DNA of 36,552 nucleotides from Aquabacterium sp. (GTDB lineage: Bacteria; Pseudomonadota; Gammaproteobacteria; Burkholderiales; Burkholderiaceae_C), in NCBI GenBank assembly GCA_029865965.1, contig JARXAJ010000077.1, positions 1-36,552 on the forward strand, given 5' to 3'. Below the pieces are notes generated by a model. It saw nothing but the letters and a program-made list of their open reading frames with translations, searched no databases and was not told the origin of the DNA. Position numbers and translations under genes: made by a program. Below are positions 16,641 to 25,235 of this stretch, one piece after another. Positions within the stretch are counted from its first letter, which is position 1; the number at the start of each line of letters is the position of its first letter.

Positions 16641-17650
16641 CCACGAACACCCGCACCCTGCTCGGCGGCGGCGCCGCCGTGCTGCTGGTCCTGGCCCTGC
16701 TGCCGCTGGTGGCCGGCGCCAATGTCATCGACAAGCTCACCGGCCTGTTCATCCTGATGCTGCTGGCCGCCATGTGGGGCCTGATGGCCGGGCAGGCCGG
16801 GCTGGTGTCGGTGGGGCAGCAGGCCTTCTTCGGCCTGGGCGGCTACTTTGCGCTGCGCCTGGTCGACGGCGGTTGGTCGGCCTACCCCGCGCTGCTGGCC
16901 GGCGCCGTGGGCGCGGCGGCCGTGGCCTGGGTGATGTCGTTCTTCCTGCTGCGGCTGAAAGACGGTGAATTCGCCATCGCCACCTGGGTGGCGGCCGAGG
17001 TCATCCGCATCCTGGTGATGCTGGACCCGCTGGTGCAGGGCGAGACCGGCACCTCGCTGATCGCGCTCAACGATGTGGAGCCCACGCTGCGCCGCAACCT
17101 GGGCTACGGCTTTGCGCTGGTGTCGCTGGCGGCCATGCTGCTGGCCGTGTGGTGGCTGATGCGCAGCCCGGTGGGCACGGCATCGCGGGCGCTGGGCGAC
17201 GACGACGAGGCCGCCGCGTCGCTGGGTGTGCGTGTCATGTCCACGCGGCGTGCGGTCTATGTGCTGGCCGCGTTCGGCTGTGCGCTGGCCGGCGTGGCCT
17301 GGCTGGCGAGTGCCATCACCTTTTTGCCGCGTACCAACTTCGGCGTGCAGTGGTCGGTGCTGATGCTGTTCATGGTGCTGGTGGGCGGCTTGCGCAGCCT
17401 GGCCGGCCCGCTTGTCGGCGCGCTGCTGCTGTTCACCCTGCAGGAAAGCCTGGGCGACTTCGGCGTCTGGTACCTGGCCGGCGTGGGCGCGCTGGCTGCC
17501 ATCTTTGCGCTGTTCCTTCCGCAGGGCCTGGTCGGCCTGTGGCAGGAGCGGCGTGCCCAACGCGCCGCGCAGGCTGCGGCAGCCGCTGTGGCGCCAAACG
17601 GCGCTGCGGTTTCCCCCACCGTCAACCCCACCAGGAGCATCTCCCCATGA
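16637..17650 (+). CDS. ABC transporter permease (LivM type)
   Basis: The protein has 337 residues from ATG 16637. CAGGAGGCCGC upstream is a strong ribosome-binding site, and the start overlaps the previous stop. The conserved GLMAGQAGLVSVGQQAFFGL and GGLRSLAGPLVGALLL blocks identify a LivM-type permease with eight to ten membrane segments. The C-terminal 35 residues are Ala-rich and probably cytoplasmic. It pairs with the LivH-type subunit in the inner membrane. An AGGAG inside its last codons serves the downstream dehydrogenase. Confidence 0.9.
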   Translation: MTTNTRTLLGGGAAVLLVLALLPLVAGANVIDKLTGLFILMLLAAMWGLMAGQAGLVSVGQQAFFGLGGYFALRLVDGGWSAYPALLAGAVGAAAVAWVMSFFLLRLKDGEFAIATWVAAEVIRILVMLDPLVQGETGTSLIALNDVEPTLRRNLGYGFALVSLAAMLLAVWWLMRSPVGTASRALGDDDEAAASLGVRVMSTRRAVYVLAAFGCALAGVAWLASAITFLPRTNFGVQWSVLMLFMVLVGGLRSLAGPLVGALLLFTLQESLGDFGVWYLAGVGALAAIFALFLPQGLVGLWQERRAQRAAQAAAAAVAPNGAAVSPTVNPTRSISP

Positions 17651-18417
17651 GCACATTGCAAGGCAAGACCATCGTCGTCACCGGCGTCAGTTCCGGCATC
17701 GGCACCGACACCGCCAAGCTGCTGCGCCAGCAAGGCGCCCACGTCATCGGGCTGGACCGCAACGACCCCATGCTGACGCTGGACGGCTTCGTCAAGGCCG
17801 ACCTGTCGGAGCAAGCCGGCGTGGACGCCGCGCTGACCCAGTTGCCCGCGCAGATCGACGGCCTGGCCAACATTGCCGGCGTGCCCGGCACGGCCAGCGT
17901 GGACCTGGTGGCCCGCGTCAACTACCTGGCCCTGCGCCACCTGACGCTGAAGCTGGCCGACCGCATGCCCGCCGGCGGCAGCGTTGTCAATGTCGCGTCG
18001 ATCCTGGGCGCTGAATGGCCGGCACGTGTCGATGTGCACAAGGCCCTGGCCGAGACGCCCAGCTTCGAGGCCGGCCTGGTCTGGCTGGCCCGCAACCCGG
18101 TGCCGCACCCCACCTGCTACCAGTACTTCAAGGAGGCGTTGATCGTCTGGACGCTGACGCAGTCGCAGAAGCTGTTCCTGGCCAAGGGCGTGCGCATGAA
18201 CAGCGTGGCCCCGGGGCCGGTGTTCACGCCCATCCTGGGCGACTTCGTGCAGATGCTGGGCCAGGAGCGTGTGCAGGCCGACGCCCACCGCATGAAGCGC
18301 CCCGCCTTCAGCGACGAGATCGCCCCGGTCATCGCCTTCCTGCTTGGTGATGACGCGCGCTGGGTCAGCGGCACCAACCTGCCGATCGACGGCGGGCTGG
18401 CGTCCACCTACGTCTGA
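17647..18417 (+). CDS. calA: Coniferyl-alcohol dehydrogenase (CalA-like SDR)
   Basis: The protein has 256 residues, and its start overlaps the permease stop by ATGA. It is a classical SDR: TGVSSGIG for NAD(P) binding, NIAGVPGTA, Ser118 in NVASILGAEWPAR and a Tyr158-x3-Lys162 catalytic pair in CYQYFKEALIVW. GAEWPAR, CYQYFKEALIVW, APGPVFTPIL, MLGQER-QADAHR and DGGLASTYV agree with what I remember of coniferyl-alcohol dehydrogenase from Pseudomonas sp. HR199. That enzyme oxidises coniferyl alcohol to coniferyl aldehyde, the substrate of the aldehyde dehydrogenase class encoded at 11247. The gene therefore points to lignin-derived phenylpropanoid catabolism. The match is from memory and was not computed. 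Confidence 0.85.
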   Translation: MSTLQGKTIVVTGVSSGIGTDTAKLLRQQGAHVIGLDRNDPMLTLDGFVKADLSEQAGVDAALTQLPAQIDGLANIAGVPGTASVDLVARVNYLALRHLTLKLADRMPAGGSVVNVASILGAEWPARVDVHKALAETPSFEAGLVWLARNPVPHPTCYQYFKEALIVWTLTQSQKLFLAKGVRMNSVAPGPVFTPILGDFVQMLGQERVQADAHRMKRPAFSDEIAPVIAFLLGDDARWVSGTNLPIDGGLASTYV

Positions 18418-18431
18418 GGGCGGGCCGGGCC

Positions 18432-19322
18432 ATGGCCGTGACGACCTTGGCGGTCAGCGCTGCAGCGCAGGCCGAGATCCGCATGCTCGCTGTGGGCGGC
18501 GTCACCATCCGCTGCCGCGACACCGGCGGCCCGGGCGAGCCGGTGCTGCTGTCGCACGGCATCGGCGGCTCGCTGGAGCTGTGGAGCCGGCAGTTCGACA
18601 GCGTCGACCCGGCGCTGCGGTTGATCGCCTGGGACATGCCGTCGCACGGCTTGTCGGATGCCACCCCCGACGGCGCCAGCCTGGATGGCATCGCCCGCAC
18701 GGCCTGGCAGCTGCTGGACGCGCTGGGCCTGCAGCAGGTGGTGCTGGCGGGCAACTCGCTGGGCGGTGCGGTGTCGCTGCGCATGGCCGCCACCGCGCCC
18801 CAGCGCGTGCGCGGCCTGCTGCTGGTGGCTGCCGCCACGCTGGGCCCCGACAGCCCGCTGCCGTTCCGGCTGATGACGCTGCCGGTGCTGGGCACGCTGA
18901 TGACCCGGCCCGGGCCGATGGCCGTGCAGCAGCAGGTCAAGGCCATCGTGCACCGGCCCGCGTCGGTCACGCCCGATGTGCTGGCGGCCATCGAGCGCAA
19001 TGTGATGCGCCCGGGCGGCGCCGCGCACTTCCTGCAACTGCTGCGCAGCACCAGCACCTTCGGCGGCATGAAGCGTGCTGTGTGGATGCGGTCGCACGAC
19101 ATCCTGAAGCAGTTGCAGATGCCGGTGGCCTTTCTGCATGGCGAACTGGATGCGGTGCTGCCGATGGCGCATTCACGCCAGGCGCAGGCGCTGGTGCCCG
19201 GGTCGGTGCTGACGGTGCTGCCCGGCTGCGGCCACACACCGCAGCTGGAGCAGCCCGCCGCCTTCAAACAGGCGCTGGACGACCTGCTGCGCCAGGTGCC
19301 CGCTGCACCCCGGGCCGGCTGA
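18432..19322 (+). CDS. Alpha/beta hydrolase, esterase-like
   Basis: The protein has 296 residues. It contains the oxyanion-hole segment LSHGIGGSLELWSRQ, nucleophile motif GNSLGG (Ser109), acid in HGELDAVLP and histidine in GCGHTPQLE, so the triad is complete. It starts 14 nt after the dehydrogenase stop and ends the operon. The family includes esterases and C-C hydrolases of aromatic degradation. Given its neighbours it may release a phenylpropanoid from an ester, or a ring-fission product, but the sequence does not decide this. Its TGA directly abuts the TGA of the convergent kinase gene, so no terminator fits between them. Confidence 0.8.
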   Translation: MAVTTLAVSAAAQAEIRMLAVGGVTIRCRDTGGPGEPVLLSHGIGGSLELWSRQFDSVDPALRLIAWDMPSHGLSDATPDGASLDGIARTAWQLLDALGLQQVVLAGNSLGGAVSLRMAATAPQRVRGLLLVAAATLGPDSPLPFRLMTLPVLGTLMTRPGPMAVQQQVKAIVHRPASVTPDVLAAIERNVMRPGGAAHFLQLLRSTSTFGGMKRAVWMRSHDILKQLQMPVAFLHGELDAVLPMAHSRQAQALVPGSVLTVLPGCGHTPQLEQPAAFKQALDDLLRQVPAAPRAG

Positions 19323-20732
19323 TCAGGGCAGCCACATCCCCACCTGCACCCGGCCGTCGGCGCAGTGAGCAAACACCGTGCCGCCGTGCATCACGGCCAC
19401 CGCCTTCACGATGGCCAGCCCCAGGCCCGCGTGGCCGCCGGCGCTGTGGCGTGCGCTGTCGCCGCGGTAGAAGCGGTCGAACATGTGGTCCAGGATGTCG
19501 GCCGACAGCGCCGGCCCGCTGTTGCCGACCACCAGGCCAGCCCCCTGGCCCGGCCGGTCGATCACGGCAATGGTGATCGGCCCGTCGGCCTGGCCGTACT
19601 GCACCGCATTGGCCACCAGGTTCGACAAGGCACGCTTGACCAGGCCGGCGTCCACCGTGGCCCGGGCCTGGCCGCTGACCGTCAGGGTCAGGTGGTGCTC
19701 GTCGAGCAGCGGTTCGAAGAACTCGGCCGTGTCCTGTGCCAGCGCCAGCAGGTCGGTGGGCCGCAGGCTGTCGGCGCGTTGGCCATGGTCCGCCCGGGCC
19801 AGGAACAGCATGTCGCGCACCAGGGTGGCCAGCCGCTCGCAGTCTTCCAGGTTGGTGGTCAGCACGTCGCGCAGTTCGGTGTTGCTGCGTGGCCGCGACA
19901 GGGCCACCTGGGTGGCGCCGATCAGGGTGTTCAGCGGCGTGCGCAGCTCATGCGCCACATGGGCATTGAAGGTCTCCAGCTGGCTGAAGGCCTGCTCGAT
20001 GCGGCCCAGCGCCGCATTGAAGGCCAGGGCCAGGCCGTGCAGTTCCGACCCTGGCGGCGGGGTGTCGATGCGGCGCGACAGCTGGTCGGGCCGCAGGGCT
20101 GCGGCCGATGCCGACAGCTCCCGTACCGGCCGCAGGGTGCGCCGGGTCAGAGCCCAGCCCAGCGCGGCTGTCACCACCGCCGCCAGCAGCGAAATGGCAG
20201 CCACCTCCCAGGCGAAGCGGCGCAGCGCCAGGCGGCCGGCTGCGTCGTCACGGGTGGCGACCAGGCGCACCCGGTGCCCGGGCGGCAGCCCCGGCAGGTC
20301 GGCCCGCAGTGCCCACAGCGTGTCGCCTGAATTGGCCGACAGCGGCTGCAGCCCCGCATCGGCAAATGGCAGGCGCTGCCAGTTGGGGCTGCCGGGCAGG
20401 CCGCTCAGCGCCGGGCGGTCGGCATGGCAACCCGGGCCCGGGCCTTCGCTGCAGAACACCCAGTAGCGGGTGCTGCGGTCGGTGCGCTGCAGGGCATCGA
20501 TCTCCTGCAGAACCCGGGGCCAGTGGTCGCTGACCCGCCCGCCGGCCCGCACACGGTGCAGCATGGTCAGCGCCACTTCCAGCTTGGCGCGCTGCACATG
20601 CGCCCGCTCATGGCTGATCTCGGCGGCCAGGCGCTCGAACATCGCCCAGCCCGCCAGGCTGAAGGCCAGCAGCACCAGCAGCGCGAACAGCAGTGCCAGC
20701 CTGCCCGAGAGGGACGCCCGGGCAAGATGCAT
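19323..20732 (-). CDS. Sensor histidine kinase, heavy-metal (CusS/IrlS) type
   Basis: The protein has 469 residues from ATG 20732. Membrane segment 1 lies at about 11-31, a periplasmic sensor at about 32-172 and membrane segment 2 at about 175-195. A HAMP region follows, then the phospho-acceptor motif HELRTPLN (His261), an N box (LSNLVANAVQYG), and D/F/G boxes (NSGPALS, MFDRFYRGD, GLGLAIVK). It should phosphorylate the adjacent response regulator. A longer form from ATG 20792 would overlap the regulator stop by ATGA, but those 20 residues (MSPPGRPKGDHR...) come from a dispersed 62-nt repeat, so I prefer 20732 with GAAGG upstream. The overall type suggests a metal signal, but the adjacent binding protein suggests a solute signal. 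The ligand is unknown. Confidence 0.85.
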   Translation of the reverse strand: MHLARASLSGRLALLFALLVLLAFSLAGWAMFERLAAEISHERAHVQRAKLEVALTMLHRVRAGGRVSDHWPRVLQEIDALQRTDRSTRYWVFCSEGPGPGCHADRPALSGLPGSPNWQRLPFADAGLQPLSANSGDTLWALRADLPGLPPGHRVRLVATRDDAAGRLALRRFAWEVAAISLLAAVVTAALGWALTRRTLRPVRELSASAAALRPDQLSRRIDTPPPGSELHGLALAFNAALGRIEQAFSQLETFNAHVAHELRTPLNTLIGATQVALSRPRSNTELRDVLTTNLEDCERLATLVRDMLFLARADHGQRADSLRPTDLLALAQDTAEFFEPLLDEHHLTLTVSGQARATVDAGLVKRALSNLVANAVQYGQADGPITIAVIDRPGQGAGLVVGNSGPALSADILDHMFDRFYRGDSARHSAGGHAGLGLAIVKAVAVMHGGTVFAHCADGRVQVGMWLP

Positions 20733-20790
20733 CGGAGCACCTTCGCGCCGCGCACGGCGGTGGTCGCCCTTCGGACGGCCGGGCGGGCTC
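20729..20790 (-). repeat. Dispersed 62-nt repeat, copy A (5' end of kinase gene)
   Basis: Read on the minus strand from 20790, this aligns without gaps to 30204-30265. By hand count, 25 of the first 26 bases and about 44 of all 62 match. Positions 59-61 are the ATG at 20732. The conserved first part contains CCGTCCGAAGGGCG. Confidence 0.7.
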
Positions 20791-21508
20791 ATCCGGCACG
20801 CTCGGCGGCGCGCTGCTCCAGCACATAGCCCATGCCGCGCACGGTGTGCAGCAGGCGCTGCGGCTGCCCGTCGTCGATCTTGGCGCGCAGGCGCTTGATG
20901 GCCGCCTCGACCACGTTGAGGTCGCTGTCGAAGTGGATGTCCCACACCAGCTCGGCCAGCACGGTCTTCGACAACACCTGCCCCTGGCGGCGCAGCAGCG
21001 TGGACAGCAGGGCGAATTCCTTGGCTGTCAGGTTGATGCGCTGGCCGGCGCGCCGCGCCTGGCGCGACAGCAGGTCCAGCTCCAGGTCGCACAGGCGCAT
21101 GGTCTGCACATCCGCAGCGGCGCTGCCCGGTGCACGCGGCGCGGCCCGGCGCAGCAGGGCCTGCAGGCGTGCCAGCAGTTCCATGAAGGAGAACGGCTTG
21201 ACGAGGTAGTCGTCGGCACCGTGCTGCAGGCCGCGCACCCGGTCGTCGACGGTGTCGCGCGCGGTCAGCATGATCACCGGGGCCTGCTGGTTCGGCCCCG
21301 GTGTCTGGCGGATCAGGCGCAGCAGCTGGAGCCCGTCCAGCCCCGGCAGCATGCCGTCGAGCACCACGGCGTCATAGGCGCCGGTGCGCGCCAGGTGCAG
21401 GCCCTGCACGCCATCGGGCGCCACGTCCACCACATAGCCCTGTTCGCTCAGGCCCTGGGTCAGGTAGGCCTGGGTGCGCACATCGTCTTCAACCAGCAGC
21501 AGCTTCAT
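20789..21508 (-). CDS. OmpR-family response regulator, heavy-metal (CusR/IrlR) type
   Basis: The protein has 239 residues from ATG 21508 (MKLLLVEDD). A longer frame upstream adds 21 unconserved residues. GGAAGACGG precedes the chosen start. The receiver domain has the acidic pocket EDD, phospho-acceptor Asp51 in VVLDGMLPGLDG and KPFSF near residue 110. The C-terminal winged helix carries LTAKEFALLSTLL and VVEAAIKRLRAKID...TVRGMGYVLE. It is divergently placed from the solute-binding protein gene across a TGACA-N4-TGTCA palindrome close to the CusR box. It probably controls itself and that gene. The signal is unknown. Confidence 0.9.
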   Translation of the reverse strand: MKLLLVEDDVRTQAYLTQGLSEQGYVVDVAPDGVQGLHLARTGAYDAVVLDGMLPGLDGLQLLRLIRQTPGPNQQAPVIMLTARDTVDDRVRGLQHGADDYLVKPFSFMELLARLQALLRRAAPRAPGSAAADVQTMRLCDLELDLLSRQARRAGQRINLTAKEFALLSTLLRRQGQVLSKTVLAELVWDIHFDSDLNVVEAAIKRLRAKIDDGQPQRLLHTVRGMGYVLEQRAAERAG

Positions 21509-21565
21509 GGGGCACCGTCTTCCAGCACAACAGGCGCCATTTTCTGGCGTGCCCGCCTGGCTGGC

Positions 21566-21579
21566 TGACAAACATGTCA
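21566..21579. promoter_or_regulatory. CusR-like binding site candidate
   Basis: TGACAAACATGTCA is a perfect 5-bp-arm palindrome with a 4-base centre. It differs by one base from the E. coli CusR core TGACAANNTTGTCA as I recall it. It lies in the divergent region between the CusR-type regulator (start 21508) and the binding-protein gene (start 21688), where an autoregulated operator is expected. Confidence 0.55.
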
Positions 21580-21687
21580 GCTGCGGGTTGGCGCTGCGTC
21601 AGCCGGCGGTTCCTAGAGTCCTGCCTCTGCCGGATGTGGCGGTGCCCACGCGCCGTGCGCCCTTTGTGTGTTGACCAAGGACCCAAG

Positions 21688-22800
21688 ATGCCCCATCACT
21701 TCACGCGCCGACTGGCTTTGCTGGCCGCCATGGCCGCGGCCGTGGCCGCCACCGCGCCGGCCTGGGCGCAAGCACCGGCGGCAGCGCCGCCAGCCGTGGT
21801 CGAGCGCGACGGTGCCGGCCAGACCCTGCAGGACCTGTACCAGGCCGCCTTGAAGGAAGGCGGTACGCTGACCGTGTATGCCGGCGGCGATGAGGTGACG
21901 CAGGGCTTCGGCATCAAGGCCGGCTTCGAGCGCAACTTCCCCGGCCTGAAGATCAACATCGTCGTCGACCTCAGCAAGCACCACGACACCCGCATCGAAG
22001 AAGAGCTGCTGCGCAATGACCTGAAGGTCGACGTGACGCAGCTGCAGACCCTGCATGATTTCGACGACTGGGCCGCGCGTGGCCTGCTGCTGCCCTACAA
22101 GCCGATCGGCTGGGACCAGATCCCCGATGCCTACAAGGACCCGCAGGGCCGCTTTGTCGGCCTGTTCATGCTGACCTTTGCCAACAGCTACAACAAGACG
22201 CTGGTGACGGCCGAGAACGCGCCGCGCGACTATGCCGACTTCCTGAAGCCCGAGTTCAAGAACCGCATCGTCATCGCCTACCCGCACGACGACGATGCGG
22301 TGCTGTACATCTTCGACCAGATCATGCAGAAGTACGGCATCGGCTTCATCGACAAGCTGCAGGCCAACGGCGTGCAGTGGGTGCGCGGCACGCAGACCCC
22401 GCGTGACGCGGTGGAGGTGGGCAAGTACGCGGTGTCGGCGGGCACCTCGGGTGGCTTCGTGCCGGTGGAATCGGCCAACACCCGCTTCGTGCTGCCGACC
22501 AGTGATCCGTTCCTGACCTGGGCCCAGACCGGGGCCATCTTCAAGGACACCAAGCGCCCGGCCACGGCCAGGCTGTATGTGAGCTGGCTGCTGTCGCTGC
22601 CGATGCAGTCGCAACCCCGGCAGTTCCCGCTGCGCCAGGACGTGGCGCCGCTGCCGGGCTTCAAGCCGATCAGCGCCTACAACACCAGCCCCGAGGGCTT
22701 CCGCGCCTTCATGCGCGACCGGGCACGCGTCGAACGGCTCAAGGGCCTGTTCGAGCGGCTGATCGGGCCGGTGCAGGGGATCTCGCCACTGAAGGACTGA
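21688..22800 (+). CDS. Extracellular solute-binding protein, family 1 (iron/thiamine/sugar-phosphate type), orphan
   Basis: The protein has 370 residues. ATG 21688 follows AAGGACCCAAG. A Sec signal peptide ends AWAQA near residue 27. The mature part has LYQAALKEGGTLTVYAGGDE, typical of AfuA/FbpA-like binding proteins, and LLLPYKPIGWDQIPDAYKDPQGRFVGL, also common there. No permease or ATPase gene is adjacent. It faces a CusRS-type two-component system, so it could deliver a ligand to the kinase rather than to a transporter, as some sugar-phosphate sensors do. That role is inference. The ligand is unknown. Confidence 0.85.
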   Translation: MPHHFTRRLALLAAMAAAVAATAPAWAQAPAAAPPAVVERDGAGQTLQDLYQAALKEGGTLTVYAGGDEVTQGFGIKAGFERNFPGLKINIVVDLSKHHDTRIEEELLRNDLKVDVTQLQTLHDFDDWAARGLLLPYKPIGWDQIPDAYKDPQGRFVGLFMLTFANSYNKTLVTAENAPRDYADFLKPEFKNRIVIAYPHDDDAVLYIFDQIMQKYGIGFIDKLQANGVQWVRGTQTPRDAVEVGKYAVSAGTSGGFVPVESANTRFVLPTSDPFLTWAQTGAIFKDTKRPATARLYVSWLLSLPMQSQPRQFPLRQDVAPLPGFKPISAYNTSPEGFRAFMRDRARVERLKGLFERLIGPVQGISPLKD

Positions 22801-22809
22801 TGCTGCGCT

Positions 22810-23008
22810 GTGCCCCTGGTGGCCAGGAACCCGCGCACCGGCGAATTCGACAGCCCCGATCAGGTGCGCAGCGGCGCCCTGCTGCCCACCACGTTGGTCG
22901 ACCAGCTCGGGGCCACGCTCGGGCGCTGGTTCGGCCTGTCGGACGGCCAGGCGCTGGAGGTGTTTCCGAATCTGGCCAACTTCAACCCCGGGTCGCGCAA
23001 CCTGGGCT

Positions 23009-23022
<14 letters not shown>
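22810..23022 (+). pseudogene. C-terminal remnant of a DUF1501-family protein
   Basis: About 70 residues from GTG 22810 resemble the extreme C-terminus of DUF1501 proteins: SGALLPTTLVDQLGATLGRWFGLSD, VFPNLANF and RNLGFM. The family usually has more than 400 residues, so nearly all of the protein is missing. The remnant is in the same reading frame as the upstream binding protein and separated from it by that gene's TGA and three codons. Its end overlaps the convergent acyl-CoA dehydrogenase stop by 14 bases. No ribosome-binding site is visible. It is probably the scar of a deletion. Confidence 0.65.
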
Positions 23023-24313
<1,291 letters not shown>

Positions 24314-24342
24314 CGTGGTGTGCGCAGGTGGGGGGGGTGGTG

Positions 24343-25110
24343 TCAGCGGGCCAGCGACAGGCCGCCGTCGCAGTTCAGCGTCTGGCCGGCCATGTAGGCG
24401 CCCAGCGGCGACGCCAGGAACAGCACCGCCCCGGCCATGTCGGCTGGCGTGCCCAGCCGGTGCATGGGGATGCTGGCCAGCGCGCCTTCCAGGCGCTTGG
24501 GGTGCTGGGTGGTGATCTTGGTCAGCTTGGTGTCGACCAGGCCCGGCGCAATGCCGTTGACGCGGATGCCCTCGGGCGCCCAGGCCACACCCAGGGTGCG
24601 GGCCAGGCTCATCGCCCCGGCCTTGGATGCGGCATAGGCCGGGTTGCCCACGTTCGACCCGCCCAGGCCGGCGATCGAGCTGACGATGATGACCTTGCCG
24701 CCTTCACGTCCGGGCGAAGGCAGCAGCGCTGGCTTGAAGCGGCGGCAGCAATGCATCAGGCTGTCGAGGTTGACGGCCATCACCCGGTCCCAGCCGGCGC
24801 GTTCGAACTCGCCGCGCTTGTAGACCACCGTGCCCTGGCACAGCACCAGCACGTCCAGCGTGGCGCCATCCCCGCCGGGTTGCGGCGCCTGGTCGATCTG
24901 GTCGGGGTCGCCCACGTCCACGCTGGCGTAGTGCAGGCCGGCCAGGTCGGACCCTTCCTCGCCGGCATAGTCGGCCGCGCTGGGGCGGGTGCCCCACACA
25001 TGCACCTCGGCGCCGCGCTGGCCGAAGGCATGGGCCACGCCGTTGCCGATGCCGCTGGATCCGCCGACGACCAGCACGCGCTGGCCGTTGAAATTGGTGT
25101 CGTCTGTCAT
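24343..25110 (-). CDS. SDR family oxidoreductase
   Basis: The protein has 255 residues. ATG 25110 is preceded by CCAGGAGCCCAACC. It has the cofactor motif VVGGSSGIG, NNAG replaced by LCQGT, catalytic Ser in IVSSIAG and the YAASK pair, and a C-terminal GQTLNCDGGLSLAR. The family reduces or oxidises a secondary alcohol or ketone with NAD(P). The change from NNAG to LCQG in the fourth motif is unusual. It lies upstream of an acyl-CoA dehydrogenase in the same direction, so a role in fatty-acyl or ring-derived CoA degradation is plausible but unproven. Confidence 0.85.
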   Translation of the reverse strand: MTDDTNFNGQRVLVVGGSSGIGNGVAHAFGQRGAEVHVWGTRPSAADYAGEEGSDLAGLHYASVDVGDPDQIDQAPQPGGDGATLDVLVLCQGTVVYKRGEFERAGWDRVMAVNLDSLMHCCRRFKPALLPSPGREGGKVIIVSSIAGLGGSNVGNPAYAASKAGAMSLARTLGVAWAPEGIRVNGIAPGLVDTKLTKITTQHPKRLEGALASIPMHRLGTPADMAGAVLFLASPLGAYMAGQTLNCDGGLSLAR

Positions 25111-25235
25111 GGTTGGGCTCCTGGAGCGGGCGGCGTGCCCGCGTTGCTGGGCTGCACGATGCGTCGGGCAGCCGCCCGGCCACAGTCACACGCATGACAT
25201 GGGCGTGCGGTGGCGCGCCGTGCAGGCTGCTGGGC

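Noticed and set aside
15821-17656. Minus-strand open frame opposite the two permease genes
   Set aside because: The translation is low-complexity (Gln, His, Arg rich). The plus-strand frames match LivH and LivM with overlapping start and stop codons.
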